Shown here piece after piece: positions 47,804 through 59,993 of a stretch of 64,000 nt of DNA (position 1 is the stretch's first letter; every line of letters starts with the position of its first letter). The DNA comes from Clavelina lepadiformis (Eukaryota; Chordata; Ascidiacea; Aplousobranchia; Clavelinidae), in assembly GCF_947623445.1 (NCBI RefSeq), contig NC_135240.1, forward strand, positions 28,458,001 to 28,522,000, given 5' to 3'. A program made the translations under genes and the position numbers. The notes under the pieces are model-generated. The model was not told the DNA's origin and made no database searches. It was given only the letters and a program-made list of their open reading frames with translations.

Positions 47804-50800
47804 CACGTGATCTTCTGATAGATTTTGATTGGTTAAAAGCGTTAAGTTTTTCGTTCTTCTCGGTTTGAGTGATGAAGAATTTACGTTCGAGTTTCAACTT
47901 CAAAGCAAACAGGTTTTAGAAAATATTTCTGCAAGAAAAGAAAATGTCGGTAAAACTTTGAGCTGAAATATCGAGATAAGAATTCTCAGTCATCAACTTT
48001 CTTCACTCCTCCGAGCTGTTCATTAAACTCGAAATTTTCCGACCGCCTTCCTCGCCGCTAAGAACTCGACACGAGTCGACGGGAAAGTGGCCATTACTTG
48101 CTGATGTAATCAAAACAACGTTTCCTTGGAAACAAATGCCCGCGGCCCTTTTATGAAGTCATAAAGACGTGATTTTTGATGACGTGTTAAAATTGTACTA
48201 TCCAGTAATTAGTCAATTTCGTGATGAATTTGAAGTCATGTCCCAGGTGAGACATCGATACCTGTCCAGTCACACGGAGATGAGTTTCTCGGAAAAACGT
48301 TTTTTTACGAAACTTGAAACATGGTTTCTATGGGCCGGCTGCTAGAGACAAATGCGCTGATATTTGCGATGACAACCGCAGTTTATGTCTTGAACCGCAA
48401 AACCAAAATTACCTTGTTGTTTGTTTGCTTCGCTTGGTCTTCTCCAACTAATCGTTCGTATTTATATCGCTCCGGGCGAGATAAGATCTTTCAGTGACGT
48501 AAGAAGCGACCATTGTTACTATTAAACGCTCAACGAATCAGAGTTTGGTATTTTTAGTACGTGACTTTGTGCTTTGATGTTGCGCGGGTGGCGAATTCTT
48601 GATTAAATTTTCTAAATTTTCCATGATTCAGTAAAAAGTTCTGTTTCTGTTTACCTCGCTACTGTCAACTCTTCAAATACCAGCTAAAATCTGTCGCAGT
48701 CACCTACCAAGTCTACTTTGCGCTGCAAGAATTCACCAAACTGCAACCTCCAATCTCATTTATCCGATTTATAGAGGGCAAAATCTTGCACCAACTTGTC
48801 AGTTTACTTCTAAATGGAGGTTTGCCAACAATCCCAGCTGGGACTACTATGAAGCTTTTAGCGGCCCAGTGCCATCTCCATAAAGCTAAAAGCAAATTTT
48901 AAACTGGCGCCGATTTCTGGTTGTAAAATTTACTCTTCCTGTTTGACATCACGCTGCTAAATTTACCTCGTCCAGGCAGAACGTCGCATTACAAGGCGCT
49001 GCCAGTATCTGGGCTACGACCTCCGGCCTGGCTTGCTGGCCACGTCGTAAGTTTGATGGCGGCTCTCAAGTGAAGTGGCACCAGCTTCGACTCTCTATAT
49101 TTTGAAGATGACTCGTTCTGTCTGACGACAAAATATTTCGATGTTTCTTTGAACAAATCGCGAATATGACACTTATTATAGAGGGCCCCCCCCTCACGTG
49201 GTACTTGACGCGTTCTAAAGAGCAACCGATCGATTTTATCCGCTTGTTTATCATGTTTTTAATGTTTCAAATAAAGCTGACTGGCCACAAACACCTGCCC
49301 GCGTGTCCCCCTCAAACCTATCTCTGAAGCAATCACTATTATATGACGTCATCAATATATGCTGGCATTGTTTACAAATTTGAAACAAAGTTTAGTTTTT
49401 CGCGAATTTTCTCATAAAAGTCGAGGCTAGAATTCAATTGTTTGATCGTTGCCAACCGCGACCTTCGCACAACTGGAGATTTTTAACGATTTCTTAACAA
49501 GCGCGAACGATTTTTATAACTCGCCAAACTCAGCTCTGTAAATCGGCGAGTTCGTAGAAAGCTGGCGATAATCCGGCGTGGTTGGCTCACAACGATTCAA
49601 ACTAAGTTCCTGTCTTGTTTTTGTTTTTATGGAGTTAAAGTTGGACCAAAACCAGTTTGATCTTGGTCACCTCAAACAAGATTGCTGCGAGCCTTAAGGC
49701 CAGGACAGTTGAAGTCCCTTGTATAAGAACGGACCTGTTCCGCATTTTAATTTCAAAATAATATCAAGTTATTTTATCGAGGCTTGGTTTCCAAGCAATG
49801 TCCTCTTTCGTACCTCCAGTGACCTCACAGAATCCACAAGATACTTCCCTACATCCGGAGCGACGGCATTTATTATTTCACATCTTAAACTGAGAAAGAT
49901 TCCCTTAAAACGTTGCTCAATCCCGGCACCGAGGTGAGCGCTTTATTTTATATGGAGACGATGGAATATCGAAGGTCATAAAATTTTTACGACGGTTTGA
50001 TTGAAAGGTTGAAATATTCTCACAGGAAGTCTTAAACAACCAACACCCCCACCAAGCAACTCTAAACTCCGCGCTCAGCGCTTTATATCGCGACCCTGCG
50101 TCTATACCTTGCCTTCATCCGCCAATGTTTCCAGATCATTTCGATCTATCCGCGATACATGACCTACTATGACGTAACAAAAGGTAAATAGATCATTAAT
50201 TGGTCAAGCTGAACAACTTAACCTGACGTCACTGCTCATAAATCTTCGTAGATTCATTTCCTGCCCGAATTAATCGCTTTGTTCGATGTTCGAGGCCGTT
50301 TCGACCAATTTCGGTTTCATGTTAAGTCTTGCAGCCAACTATTTAAGGGTAGATTGCGACCCGCTAAAAGTTGTTTCACAAAACTTAACTCTTTGATTTT
50401 CTTTGTAAGTTAAATCGCTTCCACTTTCTGTTTGAATGTGGAGTCGAGCAACATGAAGTCAACTACTTTCACTTGCGCACGTTTACATGCAAGTTCCTGT
50501 TTATTTTGTCCTCGCGCTAATTATTATCTCTTCTGCGAATGGACTTTAAGAGGCGAATAACACGATACCAGATCGTCGTAATTACATGTTTGAGCTCCAC
50601 AGTCCTTTAATGAGCATCACTCTCAGCTACAAACTTAAAGCTGCAATCGACGTAATTGCTTCAACTTAAAACTTCTCCTGGTACGACCTTGGCCAGGTAG
50701 CATACAAGCCCACGTGAGCACTCAGCTGATATTATGCTGTCTTCTGCGCTGCATAATTTCCAGGCTCAATACTTTCCCATACAAACCCCCGCACTGCATC

Positions 50801-52181
50801 GTACATCATTTGCATGAACGTAACTTCCTTTTTGGAAAGTGCCTCATTATGGTGTCATAATACCATTTGTCAAACCTCAAAGCTCAATAGAAGCTATTTC
50901 CTGGAACCCCCACTAATGAAAGGTGGCAAAACACAATTATGCCGCAACAATCGAGCGTCCCTCGCATGTAAATGAACTTCTCGCCATGTAAATCGATTTT
51001 CATTGTTTCTATTTATCATTTTTCGAGAGCATTGTTCGGTGCCTGTCGCAAACAAACGAGACAAGTTTTGCATTCACAGCATTCAAATATTCGCTCTGTC
51101 CTGTCTTTTTTTGCGACACCTTGTGACCAACAAATTCTTCTTGTCAAGCCTTATCCATAGAAATCGTACAATTAGAAGAATCTATCGCTGAGTTCTCACG
51201 ATCGTATGACGTCAGATGAATTATGCATGAGACGGTGAACAAGATGTCACGGTCAATTATGGATGTGACCTGGTGTTGTCAGGACCGAGGATTGCCGTGA
51301 TTTGCTCTTTTTATCTCATTTCAATTTCAATCATTTTATTTTTCGTCAAAAGCGCGGTGGGGACGAAAAATCAAGCCATTTGTTACTAACACGCGCCAAT
51401 GAACAGGATAAAGTGACAAAGCCGAAAAGACTTAAAACGTGCTCAAGAAAAATAACGTTGATATTTGCTGGTAACAACTAGCAATGCCACTAAACCTATA
51501 ATTAATTAGTTAAATCCATAAAACATAAGTTGAAAAAGCGAAAATTAAGCAGACGAGCAGGTGGTGTGTTCAAGCAACGGATGATTAAATATTTCTTCAA
51601 TGCTGTACATCAGTGGATGGGAAAACCACCACAAAAGAAACCCCATCCTGGGCAAGAACCCGGTTTCTAGTGGTCATAGCTGCACTAAGGAAGAGCGTTG
51701 TTGATTAGCCAGAGTTTGTACAGCAAGAATGCACACCAATGATATTATCTTTGGAAGATGAGATGACAATACTGCTCGTTGCAAGATGGAAACTTCTCTG
51801 GTACATCGACAGTGATGTGCGGAAAAAGATGCCAACGCTGTCCAATAGATGATATTGCTGAAAGGAAACATGAATGTTTAAAGATGATGACGCTTTTTTT
51901 ATTGCAGCTGGTCATAGACAGAGTAAAATATTTGCCACAATTTGCTTTTTTTCTAAAATGCGATTAAACTGAATAATTTCAAATCAATTTTAAACGAAAA
52001 AATGTAATTGGTTGATTTTATTGTACATCAGCATGCTCATCGCTATACGCTAGATGACGCAAAGGAGTTGTTCCATCCATAATTTGGCAAAGTTTGTGGG
52101 ATTGCGTCGGTCAACGAAAAATGTTGAATAAAAGGTCAAAACGCCAAAATAAATCACTGAGCTTCATTTGTTCTATTAAAT

Positions 52182-52508
52182 CAGGGGTTTCAAACCAGGG
52201 GAGGGAAGAAGATTTTTAAGGGGTGCAAAACCTATAGGGGTGGGCAATTATTAGGACACTTAAGCAATAAGTCACTCATCAGTGAGGGAAATTTTATTAA
52301 AGATTGCATTTTTAGTTCACTATAATGTGTATACGACACATTTAAGCCCCAACTAATGTTTAAAAGTGCGATTAAAGCAGCGCAAGGAAGTTGCCTGAAG
52401 CAGTTAAAAGCTTGCAACAGACACTCAAGCTTCAAACAATGCAACATCGACATCACATTAAAAGTTTTCAGGGGCTGCAGCAAGGGATAATAAAGGTTGG
52501 GACCCTTG
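52182..52508. mobile_element. Probable old hAT-like element, 327 bp
   Basis: The left end is CAGGGGTTTCAAACC and the inverted right end is CAAGGGTCCCAACC. The flanks TATTAAAT (52174-52181) and CACTAAGT (52509-52516) differ at three positions, all transitions, consistent with a decayed 8-bp target duplication. No coding capacity. Weaker evidence than for the 1103-1291 element. Confidence 0.4.
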
Positions 52509-54871
52509 CACTAAGTTATCACATTTTTCAAATTCTTTGGCATCCTGTCTCATGTTGTTCAAAGTATTTTGTCTCCAAGTTCAAGCGCATTAAACTAACT
52601 TCAAACTTGAACTTGAGCCTGCGGTTGTCGGGCGCTCCCCCACTTTGATTTTTTCATAAAAGTTCACTTTTCCGAAATATTTCAAGGTTTGTTGAACCTC
52701 GTTCTTCCCTCATGACTCACATCTGTCGCGCTTCCCGCTATTTTTAGCAGATTTCGTCATCTGTGAGATAACGGCTTCAGCCGATTCTATTCCAGTCAAG
52801 AATCGTCAGAATAATCAAGCGACCGATCGGTGGTTTCCCTGGATCTAGATGACGTAATATGTGCTGGAAAAATTACTCTATTGACGTAGAAGTTTTGTAG
52901 GTTGCTAGGCAACCGTGCTTATTTATCAGAAAGATAAAAAGGGAAGTGCACGGCAATAGCTCCCCCATGTGGTGAGTAGTTCGTTGTGGAAGGTTGCTCT
53001 GTTCCTAAATACCCAAAATCCTAGCATTAACCAAAACCTTGTAAGACGTCAGAATGATGTTGGTATTACAAGGGACGAGACAAATATTTTCTCTGCCGGA
53101 ATGCGAGTGGTTAATCCCGGCGTAAACATCGCGATGTGCTCCTGTTTCGTGGCCGTCAATCATCGGTGGCTTAAGCGGCCGTTAATAGGTGATTTCCAGC
53201 GAATGTTACATAACTAAAGTAATAACGACAGGTCCATACCCCGAAGCGCAGTTGCTTCAAAACAACCCGGTCAAGTAATTAGATTCAAGCAGCAGCCGAG
53301 TTAATAATCTCGAAGATACAAATGAGAAAGTGCTTGGATTGTCTCTGCCCTGCTGTCCCAATCATGGCTTTTATTTTTAACTTAACACGCCCCTGTACAC
53401 GTGACCTGCGAACATGGCATAAGAACTAAACGTCTGGGCGAGGTTCGAGCTCTCAAATTCCTTTCAAGTTATCGCCTCTCTACGCTGATGTATGCAAGCT
53501 AATTGTAAACAGTTCTGATAAATAGTTCTATTATTTTAATCGTGGATCATTAGCAGTAACGTTTTCAGTTCTATGTCAAACTACTTTAATTGAAAAGAGG
53601 TTCAAGCACTCGCGATTCTGAATGAAACACAAAGAAGCTGCAGCCACGTCACAATGTATCGTACAAAGGTCACGTGCATTTATCTCAGGTGCTCCTTCTG
53701 CTCAATAAGAGTTGAACGATTGTTTTCAAATATCGCACAGCGCTGGAATGTAGACTGCTGGGCGTGGCGACAACAATACATCCAGATGTCGCATCTGCCA
53801 GCCTCGACCTACTTTTGCAGATGAATAAAAATTTAAACTTCCTGTTTTTTTCGATCAACTTTATCACTTTTATGAAATCTCACTGCGGCGATTTTGTGAA
53901 CAATTTAAGCTGAGAAACTTCAAATTCTCAAACAATTCTTTTGTACTCGAGCATCTTCGTCGAACAACTCAAGTTCACGGTCGTTGATAGGGAGCATACG
54001 GGGTCAAACAAGCGCCGATCTTTTTAGAAGGACGGCGGCGACGAAATGTCAACAAAACAGCGACCGATCAAATCGTGAACCTTAAAGTGACGTCATAAAT
54101 GCATTGGCGATGAATGTTGTTACAGTGGTTAGGCTTGGACCGATAAGCATGCCCAAATATGGTATAAGTTTCATTTCTATTTAAAGAAAGACCTCGCTCG
54201 ATAATTTCCAGTTCTTTGACTTCCATCAGCGTCACACCTGACACCAAATGATAGGCGTGGCACCTCACCAGATGTCAATAGGACACTTGATCGGTGCCAG
54301 GCCGTGCCATAACGTCGAACTGGATTACGAGCCACAAATTACCACTTTCCACGCGAGTAAAATGCGCGCTCGAGTCTGGGAAAGTGCGACCAAGTTAATT
54401 GTATCTCTGGAGCGTGCTGTGGTCAGAGCCGTACAATGAGGAGCCGGGCACCTGTGGCCGCATTACAAGACAAGTCGGCTTCAGATTATTTTAGGGACTC
54501 TCCTAATCATATCTTTCTTACAAGTGACGCAAAAATTCTGGCGAAGGCGCTGGGCGTCGACCTCTTTCGTTTAATTAAGTCTGAGATCAAAGAGAAATAT
54601 TTTGGTTAGAGAAACATTTCGACTCGAGTGACGTTGAAGGACGCGATTTGAGATTGATCAAATTTTCAAAACATTTTTCTCGCTTGTAATTGCACCAGCG
54701 CCAAATCACGTGGCTCAGTGATGAGGTCAGCCAGGTATTAAGTTTTTTCACCGGATGTTTGTCTCCAACTTTCGATGCGATCACCTTGTGACGTCATAAT
54801 CGTAATTTGAAGATCGAATGTTATCGAACAATGAGGTCATAAAAAATCAAGTTCGGGCTTTACCCACACAG

Positions 54872-54947
54872 ATTGAGGGGTTATTTGGGTTTTTGGGCCA
54901 ACAAAACAACGATGCTTGGACGGAATTTCATCGAGCGCTGGATTTCG
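54872..54947 (+). other. Orphan exon candidate resembling a SEC14-type RhoGEF (TRIO/MCF2) segment
   Basis: Acceptor TTTACCCACACAG and donor TTTCG|GTGAAA bracket 76 bp (phase 1 at the end). It reads IEGLFGFLGQQ then NNDAWTEFHRALDF, similar to the short block after the SEC14 domain of TRIO/Kalirin/MCF2 (pattern EG-L-Y--EEW-E-R--LE-F). No neighbouring exon was found, so it is a fragment, a stray exon of a large gene, or chance. Confidence 0.25.
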
Positions 54948-57900
54948 GTGAAATTCCGCCCAAACTGGGCGGGTCCTTACACGACAATTTACATGAAAGC
55001 TTCCAGATTGATCGTCAGAGCCGCGTAAACAAACCGAAGCTCGAATTCAGGTTTTCTAAAATTGAAAATATTCGTCTCATCATCAGTCTGTTTATTTCAA
55101 GGCTTGAACTTTCTCATTTAAACTTGTTCGGCCTTAACCGAGAAAAATCCCCTCGTGATGAGAATTTCAGGTCGAGCTTGCGCGATGTCGAGTTCTTCTT
55201 TGTTCTTTTATGGCGCTCGTCATAAACACGACGCGATTGAGGGAATTAGTTCATGGCGATCCACCAACACAGAACTTAATTCTCTTATTGGAAGATGATT
55301 CAACGCTTAAAGGCTACGGAGAACATTTACCTCACATTTCATGCCAGAGTGCCAGGTAGAAGCAGCAAAGAAATGGGGTCGCTAATTGTTCATTGACCTT
55401 CTCTCGTGTTTGGTGAAATATTTCCGGATCTAATTTGACAGTTGAGTTAAAATAGTTGAACCACTTCGAGGTAAGTTTCCAAGTAGAGACAATAAGACGT
55501 ACTTCACGCAACAGTTGCGTTTATGTCGTACCAGGCGCTCTTTTCTCTTAACCGCTTTCGTCACAGTTGCGTATCTGCCGACCTGTTTTTACAACCTTAC
55601 CTGTGCTCGCAAACAGCCGAGCCAGACAAAAATATTTATTTTTACGTCACAAAACGAGCGGCGTGCGCTATTTTTGCTCGTAATCCCATGAACCTCGATG
55701 GTATTAAATAGATTTTACTTCACAACCAACCCCACCCCATTATAGATTAGCCAGGTTCTATTTTGGATGAAAATATATTTTTAGAAGTACAATTTCCGAT
55801 TTTGACCAAACATAAGCGGGACTTGCTTCAAGCAGGTCTTATATGCACAGAATCATCGCAGATCAGGGGATCCACCTTACCTGGTCTTCACGTTTTGGTC
55901 AAAGCACAAAAAGTTGGACTAATTGAATGATTTAATGAATTGAATTAATTTTGTCCACCACATTGCATTTGGCAAAGACTCGGGACTGTTACCAGCAGAT
56001 GCCGCACGAATTCGGGCAGAAATTTCCAAATTTCGAGCCCTGACAAATGGCAACAACAGATTTTGGCTTCGATCGGGGAGGTTGTGAGATTTGAGCCAAA
56101 GAAGACCTCAACCTTGCACGAGGCGCTTCCGCACAGACACAGACTTTGTAGCGGCGGGAAATCAGTCGCGTCAGATGCGAAATCGTGATACCAGGAGCAT
56201 TAGTAGACTACGATGCATTTGCAAGATCGCGTCAGAGATTAGGAAACTTTGTCGCGCTCAACCATTGTGACGTGTTCTGTTGAAAGCAAGGCTATCACCA
56301 GCAAGCCTCATTGTTATTTTGTCGCTGGATCACTTTCGTAATAAACGAGATAATAGAAGGTGGGGGGGGGGGCGGATTTTATACAATCCAGGATTTTTAA
56401 ATACTATGAAGTAGCAATGGCAACAACAATCGAATTTACATGACACTGAAATAGTTTGGAACTGTTCAAACATATTCTAACTATAAGTTGTCAAAGTCGT
56501 CGCTTCTTCGTGGCATCAGCGAGCGAGATTTGCTAAATCGCGATCTTGTTTCATCGAAACTTTCCGCTTCACTGATCTTGCGTCATTTTGGTAGATACGT
56601 CATCGGCTTCATCCAGATATCGGGGAGGGATTTATGAATAGGGGATGGCGACGTCCAATGAATCAACTCCTCGACTTTTCTTTCATAATCGTGTTTCCGC
56701 GATTGGTCAAAATAGATCGGGGATTTCCACTGGCAGGGTTGAGCCTTCACAACAAACATCGCATCGTAGCTTCGATCGCATCCTGCCTATGTTGGCATCT
56801 AATCTCGACCTTCAACGAATTCGTCGTCTTCAGATTATTTCGCGCCTGGTTGAAACATTCATCTCGGATGATAAAGAAAATTGTAGACGCGCCTGCCTTA
56901 TTTATTTTACTTATGTCATAATAAAAGACAATTGTTACGTAACTGTTTTACGTTGTTGTAAGGTCGCCATCATAGCGCTATAGCTGTCATAACCGTCGTT
57001 ATTGTTTTCGAGCACGTTCTAAGCCTTTCATTGGCGTAGGCGAATAACTACTTGAAACTGTCATTGTTTTTGTTCCCATCGCGTCGATTACGTAGAATAA
57101 AATGATTGGTTGATGCTCGTGTGAACTTATATCACGTGCTTCCGCCTTATGTAGAAGCAAATTCTCGAATTCTTGCACCAAGGCTCGTGTTCCTGGATCT
57201 CGCATTTCGCTCTTTCCACAAAGTAACCCATTTTCTTGTCGCGTGTTTCCTTTCACTGAACTAGCGCGACACGATGTAACAATTAAGGTTGTGACGTCAC
57301 AGCGAAGTTGGAAGCAAAAACTGCAGCATGACGAGGCGTGGTTGCTTGAAGCGCGTAAATCAGCTCAGCGTGTGTTTGTTTGGCGTGAAGCGATGGCGAT
57401 TGATACGTTATTGTGAGGTCATAATAACGCAAACTTTGTTGATTAAATTGATGAAAGGGTCTCCGCACAGTTCGACAATTATGACGTAGAAGAAGACGGT
57501 TATGACCCCAGCAATCCGGACCAACAGGCAAGTCCCTGACGTCATCAAATTAACGAGCGAGATTCCAGGTGAGGTCGAGCGTATGATATGATTTTTGACA
57601 TTGTCTTTAACTCCGCGAACCTTTGAGCTTTGTTTAAAGCGATCACTTCCTGTGTTGGATCAATGTTAGAATATTAGCCGCGTTTCTTAGACCTGTGATC
57701 TATTTTCGAGTGTTTTTTGTTTTGATTTCACCGAATCTATTCACTCAATTTCCATTGAAACCTATCACCACATTGTGATGTCATCGAGCGCATAGAAATC
57801 TTATATCAATTGCCTTCCTTTTCACATAAGCGAAAATCGACAAAGTTCCCACAAATCCTGTTTCGGCCCAATTTTCAGGCGTAGAAGGAAATCTCGCGCA

Positions 57901-59993
57901 ATTTTAAAGGAGATTTTTTTTATTTTTCTACCAACTTAATTCTAGAAAAAACCTTCTTCTCACTTTGTGACGTCAACAACCGCTCTGTTCATCAGAAGTC
58001 AAAAATAAGCAGAAAACTTCAAAATCGGAAATTTGTTTCAAACTTTTTACAAAACTGATTTAGATGTCGAGTTTCGGAAATTTTCTGACGTAATCCCCCC
58101 CATACCTGACGACCTCTGCGCAAGTCATTCTTGACCGTAGCCTATTGTGACGTCATAAACAGACCAATATGGAAAAGCGATCGCAGACAATATATGAATG
58201 ATCGGCCTTGTGACGCCATAAACTCGAATGCACTCTTGAACGAATCGAAGCGCGACCAGCCGAGTCGTAACGAGTGGATAAGCAGGGACGAGAAGAGAAT
58301 CGCGGTTTGTGACGTTTTCACAATAAAGGAACTTGCCAGGTCAATGCCATGTGTTGATATGAAGCCGGGGCGTCTCTGCAAATGAGCGCGGCCACTTGGA
58401 ACTCTCTCAACGATTTTCTCTCGGGCGTGTCACGACTTGAACTTAACGAGGCCGACCCTGCCTCGCGCTCTGCTTCGTCGCGTTTAGTTTCACTGCAATT
58501 ATGAGCGAATAATGCCAGCTTTGAGGACTCTATGTCACTTGAAAACGGAATTTAAATTCAGTCAATTGCGTTCTGGTAAATCGTGAAGGTCATTTCGCGA
58601 TGGTGATTGTGACAAAATATAAACGATCAACACGTCATTCAAGTTTTTTTTGCAACGAGCCACAATGTGTTAATCGTGGGGCACCGCCTCAACCTAAATT
58701 CTGCCACAAAACTCGCTATTCACTTGTCTGTGGTTTTGTTACGAAACAATCTTTTTAGTGTGACGTCAAACTAAGCAAGACCAGTGCAAACGAAATGATG
58801 CAGAAATGAGATCGGTCAGAAACCCATTAAGCGAACGACGATCTTAAAAAGCTCGTTTAATTATGACATAATTTCTATAATTGCCCAATCAACGTTCAGA
58901 TAAACCGTGATAAGATTTCTCTGACAGCCAATAATGACGTCATGTTTACATAAAAGAGACGATTATTACAATGTTGAAATTAGTTGTTACGTTGTTAATG
59001 TTTGACAGAGCAAATCAAACAGCACAGAAGCTCGCGCCAGCAGCAGCACGAAGCCGGCAACAAAGAACGACTGCGCGTCAGTGTTTGTGTTCTGCTCCGA
59101 CAAATCTTATTCTCTTTATTCTCTTGAGCGAGCAGGGCGTCGCAGCTCGGCCCAATTTGAAACTCTTCTGCTCAGGGGCGTGGTGCTGCTGCTCAGAGAG
59201 AAAAAACGACTTGATTTGGCGCCCGAGAAAAAGGCGAGTGATGGCCGAGTAGCCCAGATGTAGCCAGACAGTTGCTTAGAGCTGGGTGCTTTGTGTCGCT
59301 GCTGAACTGAGCTGGTACGAGGCGCTTTGTTCGTTCATATTTCAGTCTACTTGCAAGTTTGAAGCGTATTTATTCGAACGATGGCTAAGCTTGGTGATGC
59401 GGACGTTGTCGTATTAGCTTAATTCTATCAAGTTTCAGTCAGTCAGTTATGGATGAGTTATTCACAGCAATGGTCTAGGTCGTGTATTTCCAATTATGAA
59501 GCAAAGTTCCGACAGGATTGTCTGTGGCTAAGTTCGGTTTCAACAGAAAATTTTATTTGTTTTGCTCGAGACAAATTGAAGCCGAACGAAGCAAATCAGA
59601 CCAATGCAGCATCGAGGTGCTTCTGTGCAGGGCGTTCTGAAACGAACTCCGACCCGCGTCTCATCGTTTCCGCAGTTAACAACCCAACAATGGAGCCATC
59701 CCCCATTCGCTGTATGTTTGGCATCGCGCGTTTGTCGCGGCACTGCGCTTAGTTTGTGTGGAAATGCGCTTTAGGATTATTTTTATTTCTATGCGAAGCT
59801 TCTATTCCAGTTTATTCATTATTTATACTTAATTATAAAATGCGCCACCTAGTAGCTATGATTTGGGCGGCCATTTCCGATATGTCACATTATGACGTAA
59901 TTAATAGGTTTGTGACAACACCGAAGCACGTTTCATCACAAATGATCTGACATTTTTCAGGTGTAGTTAAGGTTCTTGCATAAGTTACTTTCA

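Larger units (their letters stand above)
47804..59960. other. 12-kb gap between divergent ZNF385-like and KLF-like genes
   Basis: It must hold the promoters of both flanking regulators and the non-coding 5' exon(s) of the KLF-like gene. Only one coding exon candidate (54872-54947 +) and one hAT-like element (52182-52508) were found. Other open frames (for example 56645-56983 + and 56999-57256 -) have no clear domain. Exact TGACGTCA sites are dense at 57.3-58.9 kb (about 57291, 57537, 57967, 58147, 58760, 58933). Confidence 0.45.

Noticed and set aside
56645..56983. 112-aa plus-strand frame
   Set aside because: Composition is plausible but there is no domain, no convincing splice pairing and no neighbour exon.
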